A program made the translations under genes and the position numbers. From Gonatopus flavifemur (taxonomy: Eukaryota > Arthropoda > Insecta > Hymenoptera > Dryinidae): a stretch of DNA of 64,000 bases. Numbering within the stretch: the first letter of the stretch is position 1; each line of letters begins with the position of its first letter. The stretch spans positions 620,001 through 684,000 of the forward strand of contig JAFFJZ010000047.1 of the NCBI GenBank assembly GCA_018340375.1. Reading direction: 5' to 3'. Below the pieces are notes generated by a model. It had not been told where the DNA came from. It worked only from the letters and a program-made list of their open reading frames with translations, and made no database searches. Below are positions 47,751-57,959 of this stretch, one piece after another.

Positions 47751-48822
47751 CCCTGGTAAAAAAACCGGATAGAAACCGGACAAAGATCGGATAGGACCCG
47801 GACTAGCCCCGGGATGGAGTGGTATCCGGGTGAATACGGGTTTTACACGGGGAAGTGGGAATCAGACATGTATCCGGGTTTATTCGGGTCCCATGTGGGA
47901 AAATTTTCGGGAATAGGTTTTTTTATACGGATGTATCCGGGTAGTGACTGGGAACTTTGAAGCTTAAGACGGATACGTATCCGTCTTCATCCGGGAGTGA
48001 TACGGGAATGATTCACCGAAATTCATTTATGAGTCTCAATCGGGATCCGGTTTTCTATACGGGTTCATCTGGATTGCGCACGGGAAGTTTGAAGTTCACA
48101 GCGGATACGTATCCGAGTTCGTCCGGGAGTAACACGAGAATACATCTTGACTCTTCCAGATGGAACCCGGATAAAGCCGAGCATATATCCGCTTCAAGCG
48201 ATGTAGTTAACGAGTAACAACCCGGATAAATCTGTATATGAAACCATTCTTCGAAAACTTTTGCAGATCGCATCTAGATAAATCTGGAATGAATGCCGAC
48301 TGAAATTTCTGAATGAATTTCGATGATGAATTTTTGTATTACTCCCGGATAAACCCGGATACGTATCCGTTTTGAGCTCCAAGATTTCCGGGCACAACCC
48401 GAATAGACCAGCATAGAAAACCATCTTTCTGAAACTGCCCCAGATAAAACCCGGATACACCCGAAATAAATTCCAATTGATACTTATAAATGAATTTTGG
48501 TGAATTATTCCCGTATTAATCCCGGATAAACCCGGATACGTATCCATCTTAAGTCTCAAAGTTCCCGGCCACTACTCGTATACACCCGTATCCAAAACCT
48601 ATTCCCGAAAATTTTCCCAGACAAGACCCGAATGAACCCGGATAAAGTTCCGACTGTTATTCGGGTCTCAACTTCAATTCGTGGGAAAAATCCCGAATGT
48701 GTTCCGGATGGTCCCGGACGAGACCAGAACACAAAAACCGGATAGGTCGCCGTATAGACCCGGTTGAAGTTACGATGCGTATTCGGGTTCTATTCGGGTC
48801 TTATCCGGTTTTTTAAGCAGGG
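47751..48822. mobile_element. CCGG-rich foldback, CCCTGGTAAAAAAACCGG ends, TC flanks
   Basis: Left end CCCTGGTAAAAAAACCGGAT and right end ATCCGGTTTTTTAAGCAGGG, flanked by TC on both sides (47,749-47,750 and 48,823-48,824). The interior is dominated by CCCGGATA(C/A)/TATCCGGG motifs in both orientations, for example GATACGTATCCG, the arms turning near 48,200-48,300. No product. It shares CCCTG...GCAGGG ends with the MITE at 34,409 and the GGAT foldbacks. Confidence 0.83.
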
Positions 48823-48915
48823 TCCACTTCCGCGTGGAGGCAGGATAGTCACGTGGTACACGAAAACAGTATCGTAGCCCAAAAGCATATGGGCACCGTC
48901 AGGCCCCTGTGTATT

Positions 48916-49310
48916 TCAATTAACGTTTTTTTCTGCCACTTCACTTAGATTTACAGGGATTTTTTTCTTCGTTATTTTCATCAGAGATTGTGAAGATGAA
49001 TCGAGAAGTGACGTTCTATTTTGCGATTTTGGACTGTTCATTATTGAAGAAGAACTCTTACATGAGTAAGTAGAAGCAAACATCAAACAAATCCGTAAAC
49101 CAAACTCTTCCAATTGCGGATACTCTTTTTTTGAAATTTGTTTGAAAAATCCTTCTTTTCGTGTGCACGTTCCTGTTAGGAAGGAATCTGCTTGTAAGTC
49201 ACACAATTCTAGGCGGTATTGAAGTGCTTGTTCTTGAATCAAAACTGTCAGAGGATTGTTAAATAGAATAATGTCAAACCTTAATCCTTCCAAAATCTGT
49301 GAATCAACTA
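48916..49310 (-). pseudogene. hAT transposase C-terminal fragment, ZBED5/GTF2IRD2-like
   Basis: The open minus frame reads ILEGLRFDIILFNNPLTVLI, then LELCDLQADSFLTGTCTRKE, GFFKQISKKEYPQLEEFGLR, CLMFASTYSCKSSSSIMNSP and LMKITKKKIPVNLSEVAEK. This is the C-terminal hAT region of the group that includes ZBED5, SCAND3 and GTF2IRD2-type proteins, where the family has F(G/A)STY(V/I)CE-x-x-FS-x-MN. Here CE is CK, so a normally conserved residue is changed. Only the last ~130 residues are present; no BED finger or catalytic core is nearby. Upstream the frame runs into a region repeating CCAAAATCTGTGAATC (49,292 and about 49,480). Confidence 0.85.
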
Positions 49311-49922
49311 TAAAACTCCGCTCGTTAGCGGGATGAATTCAATTCATCCCGAACGGAATTTCAAAATTCCGAATTACATCATTTCCCATGTTGCGACATT
49401 TGAAAAAAAAATATCCACATATTCATTTTCTTGATACGATTGCAACGATTGATGAAATACGAGTGGAGTTTGATAATCGATTCACAGATTTTGGAAAAAT
49501 GGGGCCTCCCTGATTGAAATATCTAAAAGAACCTGAAGATTTTCGAAGTAAATGTTTTCAAATTACTTAGGAGCTCTTCCGATTACTTCCGAACCTAGAT
49601 TTGACACATGTAAGGAGTTTCAAATCACTTAGGATTTTGTTCCGCATCACATTTGATTCCACCAACGTCCGCAATTCAGATGAAAAAAGTTTAGGTTCAC
49701 TTACATATTACCTGAAGTACATTACAGACTCCATTCACTCAGAAAGAAGTGAAAGAAAACTATGTCAGTGCGTTCGGTAGAATGCTTGAAAAAATGTAAA
49801 AATTCTAGGGTGAACTTACGATACTACTTGATGAGGAAAAATACGGAAATATCGTAAATAAATGATACAAGTCCGGAAATTCCGTATTTAGAAACCATGT
49901 ACAAAACGATAGAAAAATACCC
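49311..49922. other. Non-coding stretch with ACGATAG-type repeat at its end
   Basis: No gene seen. From about 49,830 the sequence (AATATCGTAAATAAATGATA, GGAAATTCCGTATTTAGAAA, ACAAAACGATAGAAAAAT) matches 53,385-53,465 and 35,290-35,400. It is thus the left part of a further element into which the hAT foldback at 49,931 inserted; at 53,497 it ends TTTTTAGCAGGGG. Confidence 0.6.
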
Positions 49923-50588
49923 ATATACATTAGGGTGGGCCGAAAAACCAAAATTTTTGAAATCCGGAACGTAATAGTGCGGAAAAGACGGTCTGGAGGA
50001 ACACAAATCGAATGAAAAAAAGATCATTCAAATCGGTCAACATTTGACCCTCGCGCATCGAGCTTGAAGTTTTTCAGTTTTTACAATTTTTGGCGAGTGC
50101 AATATATTTTCTCGAAAAAGTTTATATTTCATTATTCAGTGTCAGAAAATGATTGTCAAGCATACAAACATAGTTAATAGTGTTGGATCAACCTATAAAT
50201 AAATAAATAAATATATATATATATACATATAATATACATACATACATACATATACGCAATACAGAGGTTTTGCGTGTGCACCGTATGCGTAAGTTCTCGT
50301 ATTCGTTGTGGACACGCTGATCAGAAGTGTACTGCTCAGATATTCGGATCGACTGCTTACCTCACTCACGTGACGCGAACGGCACAGAAATATACGAGCA
50401 CAGCAGAGGCGTTGCATTTTTTCCAGTAAGTACTTCATTTGTTTTAGCAAGCGGTCATACTGGCGGTTGCTGATTTTCTTTCGTAGAGATCCAGAAATTA
50501 CTACCTCAACAACTTTGTTATTTTTTCACTGATATTCACGGTATTTAGAGCGTAGTAGGCCTTCATTCCATCTGATTATATTGGGTAC

Positions 50589-51271
50589 TAGGGGTGTGCG
50601 GGTACCCGAGTCATCGGGTTTTTATCGGGTCGGGTCGGGTCGGGTTTTTCAATTACCCGAGTTTTTCGGGTACCCGATTACATTCGGGTAATTCAAATAT
50701 AGCAAACGTGTTCCTCAGCAGGAAATATTGTGACAGCAACTCGATCAAGATTGCTGACAATACATGTGGAAGAGTTGTACTTCCTCCATTCAAATTTGAA
50801 AATATGAAAAAAGAATGATATTTATAAGAAGAACATTTATTTTCATTGATGTTCAAGATTCTATATTGTGGTTACTGAATACGAAAATAGATAATATATT
50901 ATTCATGAGATATAAATGTGATTATATTTTTTAATTGAATTAAAAAATAAATATAAACAGTCCATGAAGCAATTTGGAGATTTCTGAATGCGCTGCATAA
51001 TCAATTACATGGGGTAACAACCCTAATAGACTTGTAGTGAATATGGCATTCTTCATATTAGAATTGAATTCATATGAAATCCCCTTATTCCTACAATCGC
51101 TCAAGACAATTTGTCCTTAAAATATCAACGGCAATGGCAACTTCGAATAGAAGTTGAAAATATTAAATTCAAGCGATTTTATTATATTCGGGTACCCGAC
51201 CCGACCCGAAAAGAAATACAAATACCCGAACCCGACCCGACCCGATAAAAAGTGCTACCCGCACACCCCTA
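50589..51271. mobile_element. Non-autonomous hAT element with GGGTCGGG repeats, nested
   Basis: Ends TAGGGGTGTGCGGGTA and its complement (TACCCGCACACCCCTA, the first bases diverged), flanked by the exact 8-bp duplication TTGGGTAC (50,581-50,588 and 51,272-51,279). The other arm of the host foldback is uninterrupted (CGGGTACATTCCG type, complement near 52,610), proving the insertion. Subterminal GGGTCGGGTCGGGT repeats at both ends; the 680-bp interior is AT-rich and non-coding. Confidence 0.95.
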
Positions 51272-51757
51272 TTGGGTACATTTCGTAGTTCCAAGGCTTT
51301 CCCATCATTGAAAGATGGAAGCGCCAAGGAACACATGGGTCGGAAAGTATTTTCTTGTCCAATTTTCGGGAGTCCAAAGGACCTACCAACTTCCCAACTT
51401 CCTACGTACGAGGAAGTTTTGAGATGTTGTTTTGAAGAACGATTTAAGCTGGCTTCAGAAGTCAATTACGAAACGGTTAGTTTTTCCACTGTAGCTGGAG
51501 CAGTTGCACGAAAAATTATGGCTCAGGACGATTTAGTAACTGTCCCTACAGTTACAGAAACAAGAATCATACGAATGATAAAATCATACCACGATTCATA
51601 TTACAGAATACGGAAATCTTACACCAGGGACAAAGAAAAAGAAAGTTATAAAGTTAAGCTGGGAAAGTTCAAGAAGGAAGCTGTACAACTTTTCGATGTA
51701 GCACACTGTAAATGTCCCATAACTCGGAACTGCATCTGTAAAAAAACCATTCAAAGT
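51272..51757 (+). pseudogene. Captured insect gene fragment (CKC-type protein), left arm
   Basis: The open frame begins inside the transposon, without a clear ATG start, and reads FPSLKDGSAKEHMGRKVFSC, QLPTYEEVLRCC, ETRIIRMIKSYHDSYYRIRK, KVKLGKFKKEAVQLFDVAHC and KCPITRNCICK. It resembles a widespread uncharacterised insect protein family with the pattern LPT-x-x-(E/D)VL, a helical TRI-x-(R/Q)MI-x-x-YHD-x-Y block, KF-x-x-x-x-x-LFD-x-x-x-CKC and CxC. The family function is unknown to me. It is not a transposase, so the element has picked up host or host-like coding sequence. The full protein would be longer at the C-terminus; here it runs into a tandem copy. Confidence 0.68.
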
Positions 51758-52004
51758 TGTGTACGATTCAGTAACTGTCTCTACAGTTACAGAAACAAGA
51801 ATCATACGAATGATAAATTCATACCACGATTCATATTACAGAATATGGAAATCTTATACCAGGGACAAAGAAAAAGAAAGTTATAAAGTTAAGCTGGGAA
51901 AGTTCAAGAAGGAAGCTGTACAACTTTTCGATTTAGCACACTGTAAATGTCCAATGACTCGGAACTGCATATGTAAAAAAAGCATTCAAAGTTGTACAGC
52001 TTCC
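51758..52004 (+). pseudogene. Tandem partial copy of the captured fragment
   Basis: Repeats the second half of the preceding fragment (from TVTETRIIRMI to CICKK) with few changes (RK to WK, DVAHC to DLAHC). It arose by duplication of about 220 bp inside the left arm and abuts the turning point of the foldback. Confidence 0.75.
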
Positions 52005-52620
52005 TTCTTGAACTTCCCCAGCTTAACTTTATAACTTTCTTTTTCTTTGTCCCTGGTGTAAGATTTCCGTATTCTGTAATATGAATCGTAGTATGATTTT
52101 ATCATTCGTATGATTCTTGTTTCTGTAACTGTAGGGACAGTTACTAAATCGTACTGAGCCATAATTTTTCGTGCAACTGCTCCAGCTACAGTGGAAAAAC
52201 TAACTGTTTCGTAATTGACTTCTGAAGCCAGCTTAAATCGTTCTTCAAAACATCTCAAAACTTCTTCGTACGTAGGAAGTTGGGAAATTGGTAGGTCCTT
52301 TGGACTCCCGAAAATTGGACAAGAAAATACACAGAAAGAAAAACTATCTTGTATCAAGACAATATTGTTTTCGTTATATATGAAACACGGATTGTCTCAG
52401 TTCAATGCAATTTGCTTTGAATCAAACACAGGAAAAAACTAAATTCTTGATTCAAAGAAAATTGCATTGAACTGAGACAATCCGTGTTTCATATATAACG
52501 AAATCAATATTTTCTTGATACAAGATAGTTTTTTTTTCTGTGTACTTTCCGACCCATGTGTTTCCTTGGAGCTTCCATCTTTCAATGATGGGAAAGCCTT
52601 GGAACTACGGAATGTACCCG
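52005..52620 (-). pseudogene. Captured fragment, inverted right-arm copy with MITE insertion
   Basis: The minus strand repeats the fragment of 51,272-51,740: FSCPIFGSPKDLPISQLPTY, EEVLRCFEERF, KIMAQYDLVTVP and KFKKEAVQL. It differs from the left copy by single changes (CCFEE to CFEE, QDD to QYD). The MITE at 52,331-52,542 splits it within the codons around KVFSCP. Confidence 0.75.
52331..52542. mobile_element. MITE with CACAGAAAGAAAAAC ends, TA duplication proved by other arm
   Basis: Ends CACAGAAAGAAAAACTATC and GATAGTTTTTTTTTCTGTG, flanked by TA. The left arm of the host foldback reads GGAAAGTATTTTCTTGTCC (about 51,341-51,359) with a single TA, so it is the empty site. The interior palindrome has TTGTATCAAGA and TTTCGTTATATATGAAACA motifs. 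Confidence 0.93.
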
Positions 52621-53281
52621 ATATAATCAGATGGAATGAAGGCCTACTACGCTCTAAATACCGTGAATATCAGTGAAAAAATAAAAAAATGTGGTTGAGG
52701 TAGTAATTTCTGGATCTCTCCGAAAGAAAATCAGCAACCGCCAGTATGACCGCTTGCTAAAACAAATGAAGTACTTGCTGGAAAAAATGCAACGCCTCTG
52801 CTGTGCTCGTATATTTCTGTGCCGTTCGCGTCACGTGAGTGAGGTAAGCAGTCGATCCGAATATCTGAGCAGTACACTTCTGATCAGCGTGTCCACAACG
52901 AATACGAGAACTTACGCATACGATGCACACGCAAAACCTCTGTATTGCGTATATGTATGTATGTATGTATATTATATGTATATATATATATATTTATTTA
53001 TTTATTTATAGATTGATCCAACACTATTAACTATGTTTGTATGCTTGACAATCATTTTCTGCCACTGAATAATGAAATATAAACTTTTTCGAGAAAATAT
53101 ATTGCACTCGCCAAAAATTGTAAAAACTGAAAAACTTCAAGCTCGATGCGCGAGGGTCAAATGTTGACCGATTTGAATGATCTTTTTTTCATTCGATTTG
53201 TGTTCCTCCAGACCGTCTTTTCCGCACTATTACGTTCTGGATTTCAAAAATTTTGGTTTTTCGGCCCACCCTAATATACAT

Positions 53282-53670
53282 CCCCATAAAAACTAGAAAA
53301 TTTTTATGATCAAGGTTCGATACAATTCTATTAAAAAACACGAAATTTGTATGGCAAAATTACGATACAACTTTATTGAAAAAAATACAGTTATATCGTA
53401 AATGAACGATATAATTGCGGAAATTCCGTATTCAGAAACCACATACAAAACGATAGAAAAATTTTCTATCGTTTTTTATCGGGAATTTTTAGCAGGGGTT
53501 ATTGATTGATATATACTGTAAAACTTTGAATCACTTTAAAATGCTAATATAATGACTTCAGTGTAAAAGAATTTTGTTCAAATTTGTTGAACATCTGTCT
53601 TTAATTTTTTCATTTCAAAACTGTGATGACGGCACGTGAAACTGAATCCGTTCATCTAACATTATAATAT
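53282..53670. other. Non-coding stretch; end of a CCCTGCT element
   Basis: 53,290-53,497 is the right portion of the ACGATAG-repeat element interrupted by the hAT foldback and ends TTTTTAGCAGGGG. The rest, to 53,670, shows nothing recognisable. Confidence 0.5.
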
Positions 53671-53969
53671 ACAGGGTGGACCATTTCAAATGATATAGTC
53701 AAATATCTCGGAAACTAGTGGAGATGGAAAAAAATGTTCCAGATATAAAGTTCAGGGTTCTCAGGGGGAAGTATGATGCTGACCTTGAAAAATCCCTTAG
53801 AGGTCATTCTGAAGGTCATTTAGGGGTCAAGATAGTTTTTTTGAATTGGACCCCCATTTTTTTACCATGGCATGTGAAAGCTGGTTTCAAACCCTTCACG
53901 GAACACTGGTCATGGACCCCCTCCCGCCTGTTGGGGTGCGAGTTATGGAGCATCGAATCTATTGATGAA

Positions 53970-54165
53970 CTACTCTTAGCGCTACCCAGGAACAATGACG
54001 TGGACGTGGTAGTTCTCTGTTCCCTCCGGGATGCTTGATGATTGTGAGTCCCCTCGCTTCTCACATGTGGGGTGCTTGATTATTGTGAGTCCCCTTGCCT
54101 CTCACATGTGGAGTGCTTGATTGTTGTGAGTCTCCTTGTCTCTCACGTGTGGGGTGCTTGATGGT
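53970..54165. repeat. 41-bp minisatellite, second locus
   Basis: Units GGGGTGCTTGATTATTGTGA... with TCCCCTTGCCTCTCACATGT repeat every 41 bp, three to four copies. The preceding ACCCAGGAACAATGACGTGG block is also shared with 15,022-15,083. Confidence 0.88.
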
Positions 54166-54185
54166 GTTACAATAATTGTTCGAAA

Positions 54186-55265
54186 TTATTTCCCTCTACT
54201 TGGATACACAATCCCAGTCTCCGCCGAAAATTTGCAACAGTTTTCAGTAACACTGATCGGTGAAACAGTGCGGATACGATGTATCATATCTTCCCTCGTT
54301 TTTGGTTGGGCTTTGTACACTTCATATTTCAGAAATCCCCACTAGAAAAAGTCGGGAGATGTCAAGTCGGGTGAACGTGGAGACCACGCAACTAGCCCAC
54401 CTCGTCCGATCCACCTGTCCGGGAAATGGTGATCAAGGTATTCTCTCACAATCAATGTGTAGTGGGGTGGCGCCCCATCCAGTTGGATCCACATCCTCTG
54501 CCTTGTTTGTAGATCCACATCTCCAAGCAAGCCTGGTAAATGATCCGTCAGAAATTCGAGAAACATGGGACCGTTCAAAGTGCCGTTGAAAAAATGTGGA
54601 CAGACTAAATAGCCATTGACAATCCCGCACCACACATTTACGCTCCAGCGATGTTGGTTGTCGATTGCTCGGTACCAATGTGGATCAACATCCGACCAGT
54701 AATGAGAATTGTGTCTATCTAAATGCCCAACGCTCTGAAAACACGCTTCATCAGAGAACATTACATAGTCGAAGAACTGAGGATCGTCAACTAGCCTCGC
54801 CTGTGCCCATTCGCGGAGTTCAATCTGAAGTCTCATGTCGTTTAAGGTGAGAGCTTAGGTTACCGTGATGTGGTATAGTCGATACTTGACATGCTTCAGG
54901 ATCCTCAAAATAGTTGTCCGGGGTATACCAACCACTCGTACCAATGATCTGCTATTAATATGAGGGTCGAAGTGAATTAATCCCAATATGGTGAGTGCAC
55001 AGATATCATTCTCATCGTGCTGCTGATGTCTTCTATCGCGCATCAATACTCCTCGTCGAGCCCTCAATTCGAGTTGACGGATAGTCGTGGCATTCACGAT
55101 GCGGCGGGCGGGATACCGATCCCGGTGAACTCTTGCGGCTTCGTTGTAATAAGTCTGACATTCGCCTAGCACAAGCAACATATCAACTATTTCAGAGGGT
55201 TGATAGTCCATTTCTTCGATTGAATAATGGAATAAATTAACGAATTTAGGTGATTGAACACACAA
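54186..55265 (-). pseudogene. DD41D transposase (DUF4817/DDE_3 type), two nonsense codons
   Basis: A full-length frame of about 359 codons on the minus strand. The N-terminal part has MDYQPSEIVDMLLVLGECQT, AARVHRDRYP, TTIRQLELRARRG and RRHQQHDENDI (DUF4817 plus helix-turn-helix); HITVT and LNDMRLQIELREWAQ follow. The catalytic part has VMFSDEACF (Asp near residue 172), NSHYWSDVDPHWYR, RMWIQLDGAPPHY (Asp near 263) and SPRSPDLTSPDFF (Asp near 305). The last two aspartates have 41 residues between them. Damage is slight: TAA at 54,852-54,854 where relatives have Gln, and TAG at 54,342-54,344 where they have Leu in DFFLWG. Otherwise the frame is unbroken, so inactivation is recent. Confidence 0.92.
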
Positions 55266-56110
55266 GGGAAGATAACGATTGTGATGGCCTAAGCTCAGAA
55301 CCAGTATTTGAATGATCTTGTATTTTCGTGGACATTCACATAATAACCAACCAAGATTGGATGTTTCTGTTTGTTTATGAATTCTTCTTCGAAGATTTCA
55401 ACTTATTCCAGTAGAGATTAGAGTTGATTTTATTGGAAAAATAACCGTGAACATAAACAAACGGGAACACCGAGTCTCATATTATTATGAAAGGCAGTTA
55501 TGTGTTCGGTTTCTTACGATTCGCTATTGGATTTGAAATCCCTTGAATGATTCCATTTGATTCAATCAGGGCTAAGTGAGTATCGACCCTCAGGAATTGT
55601 TGAAGGGTTGCTTGAAACATTGAAAGTATTGACCATACCACATAACGTTGACTGAGATGCGTATTCGAACACACACAAACATCCTTCGAGCTGTCAGATA
55701 ATCCAACGAAGGGATGGGGGCGGGGGGTTATCACTAATCTTTGTTTCACTGCTGGGATCATCATGCCCATCCACGCAATCATCCCCTCGGTGGCCCCAGA
55801 CCGCACGCGTGGTCACCAATAACCTCGATGGTCCATAACTCGCACCACAACAGGCGGAAGGGGATCCATCACCAGTGTTTCGTAAGGGGTTTGAAACCAG
55901 CTCCCACATACCATGGTAAAAAAATGGGGGTCCAATTCAAAAAAATCATCTTGAACCCTGAATGACCTCCAAAATGACTTCTGAGGGATTTTTCAAGCTC
56001 AGCATCATATTCCTCCCTTAGAACTCTCAACCTTCTGTCTGAAACATTTTTTTCCATCTCCACTAGTTTCCGAGATATTTGACTATATCATTTAAAATGG
56101 TCCACCCTGG

Positions 56111-56609
56111 ATAATTATCTGCAATTCGCGTATTGCTAACTCAAATAGAAATTATAACCTGTAACCACACTTTTTAAGTGGAATGGAGTTCAATCAGTTT
56201 ATTTAGTTATAAGAATAATAGGAATTTGCATCCATGCTTCGAAATTCAAATTCAAACCGAAATTGAGGCTGTGAATAACCTCAATTCATCGCAACAATTT
56301 TACCGCACCACGAATAACATCAAAGGTGAATAAGTTGCGGTCACTCATATGACGGAGATGAATGAATTGATAAACCACAATAATTGTTTGTAATAAACAA
56401 TACATGATAAATAATTCTATCCTATTAATATGACATGACCAATGCAACATTCCATATTACCGATAGAAAATAAGTGATGTTTCACATTTCCAGATTTTCA
56501 ATTATCGATGTATGTTGAGTAATCAATTTCTGATCAATTCTATGGATCACGAGATTGATCAATAATTGTCCTGTTCTATTTTCGCATTAGCAACCAACAA
56601 TTAGTCCTT
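56111..56609. other. Non-coding stretch
   Basis: AT-rich sequence without recognised genes or repeats. Confidence 0.4.
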
Positions 56610-56949
56610 AAGAGGATACCAGCGCATAGGTGGCTCCATCTGGTGGCATTTTGGTTCCGACCAAAATACTTGAAACTGGACTTATAAAAAGCTCTGAAAT
56701 TTTTAGGGATGAATCTTTGAAAGTTAATCTAGGTCTCTAAAGAGCCAAAATTTTAAATTTCGAAAAAAAGTGGGAGAAATTTTTTTTGCTTTTTTTTGAA
56801 ATTCAAAATTCTGGCTCTTTAGAAACCTAGATTAACCTTTAAAGATTTATCCCTAAAAATTTCAGAGCTTTTTATAAGTCCAGTTTCAAGTATTTTGGTC
56901 GAAACCAAAATGCCACCAGATGGAGCCACCTATGCGCTGGTATCCTCTT
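56610..56949. mobile_element. 340-bp near-perfect palindromic MITE, AAGAGGATACCAGCGC ends
   Basis: Arms of about 160 bp pair almost without mismatch: AAGAGGATACCAGCGCATAG with its complement at the right, then GGTGGCTCCATCTGGTGGCA and AGGTCTCTAAAGAGCC with theirs. The short loop is T/G-rich. The left end directly follows TT and the right end precedes TA, so TTAA lies at or beside both ends; a piggyBac-type TTAA target is possible but one extra T makes it uncertain. Confidence 0.88.
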
Positions 56950-57161
56950 TAAAAATCATCAATTTCCGATCAATCGTTATCCAATAAATGGACATGCGCA
57001 TTAGGATTTTACACAATTCCCAAATAATTTATCAATGATTAGCCAATCAAATTGACCAATGATTGAAACCACTCCATGGTTGGCTGAGTTGTGCTTATGT
57101 TATCTCCTTATTCGTTATGTGTTGAGTCCTGTAACATACTGTTCTGTAGTTTCGGACTACT

Positions 57162-57520
57162 ACACTGAGAAAAAAAATTTATAAGCTCAACGAAAATGTG
57201 GTTGACTCAACTACGCCAGGCGCACAGTGGGCAGAAAGGCTCTTATTTTGGACAAAAATCACGTGACAGCTCGAGTAAGAATGAAAACTCCTGCAACACG
57301 TCTGCACTAGTCCCGCACTTATATTCACGCCCGTAACACTCCCGCAACAGATCCAAAAATTCGTGAGATTCTTGGTTCAAAATCAAAGCGGCCATAACAT
57401 ACCCGCACCAGACCTGTACGCATATATATGTCCGCACCACGCCCGCAACAGGTATGTACGTTTTTCCTGTTCTGAAACTATATAGACGTGGTGCAAGCAT
57501 ATCGCAAGAAGCTTTTTTCT
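57162..57520. repeat. CACTGAGAAAAAA end and CCCGCA-rich stretch
   Basis: TACACTGAGAAAAAAAATTTA marks one end of a CAC...GAG-type element whose other end I cannot assign. From 57,240, CTCCTGCAACACG, CCCGCAACAGATCC and GTCCGCACCACGCCCGCAAC motifs resemble, inverted, 60,870-61,205. Confidence 0.5.
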
Positions 57521-57959
57521 CATCTCCATTAAATCAGTACAATTTTGCTGAATCTCTAATAATTTTTCAATTAATGAAATTTCAGAATAAGAATAAAGCG
57601 AAATAAAAACTTTCTAAGGCTCAAACGTAAAAATTGTAAGAGAAATCTTCCTCATACAAAAATTCGGTGTGTTACTGCTTTCGAACACGTGCATATTCAA
57701 AGGAACCCAAACAACGCCGTGTGTATGACACAAATTATTTTTCCCAAAATTTATATTGGTTTTCCTCTTACATCCATTACGCAAAGAGTAGGAGTTGTAA
57801 TTTAGTATGAAACATTCCGACAAACTTTGAACGTGAGGACCCAGTCATTGCATGGTGTTATAGTGTATGAAGCAATGAAATCATAATATCGCTGTATACA
57901 TACCTTTCTCAATCAATGAAGATGGTATGTATAGAGTGATATTTTGATTTTATTGCTTT

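Larger units (their letters stand above)
49931..53273. mobile_element. hAT foldback carrying gene fragments, 8-bp duplication
   Basis: Ends TAGGGTGGGCCGAAAAACC and its complement, flanked by the exact 8-bp duplication ATATACAT (49,923-49,930 and 53,274-53,281), which places it in the hAT superfamily. The arms are inverted repeats: 49,931-50,580 pairs with 52,630-53,273, and 51,272-51,740 pairs with about 52,000-52,610. Each arm has a microsatellite (AT/ATAC-type at 50,203-50,262, complement at 52,943-53,010). The interior encodes a fragment of a non-transposase protein in both arms. No transposase is present. Two later insertions are visible (50,589-51,271 and 52,331-52,542). Confidence 0.93.
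53673..56108. mobile_element. Tc1/mariner-type (DD41D) transposon with ~290-bp inverted ends
   Basis: Ends CAGGGTGGACCATTT and AAATGGTCCACCCTG; inverted similarity extends about 290 bp on each side (AAATATCTCGGAAACTAGTGG, TTGGACCCCCATTTTTTTACC and GGTTTCAAACCCTT, with their complements at 55,830-56,090). No clean target duplication is visible. The element holds one transposase relic (54,186-55,265) and a 41-bp minisatellite near its left arm. Confidence 0.85.

Noticed and set aside
50625..51245. GGGTCGGG/CCCGACC runs resembling a telomeric repeat
   Set aside because: They are the subterminal repeats of a hAT element with an exact 8-bp target duplication; they are too few and not the insect TTAGG type.
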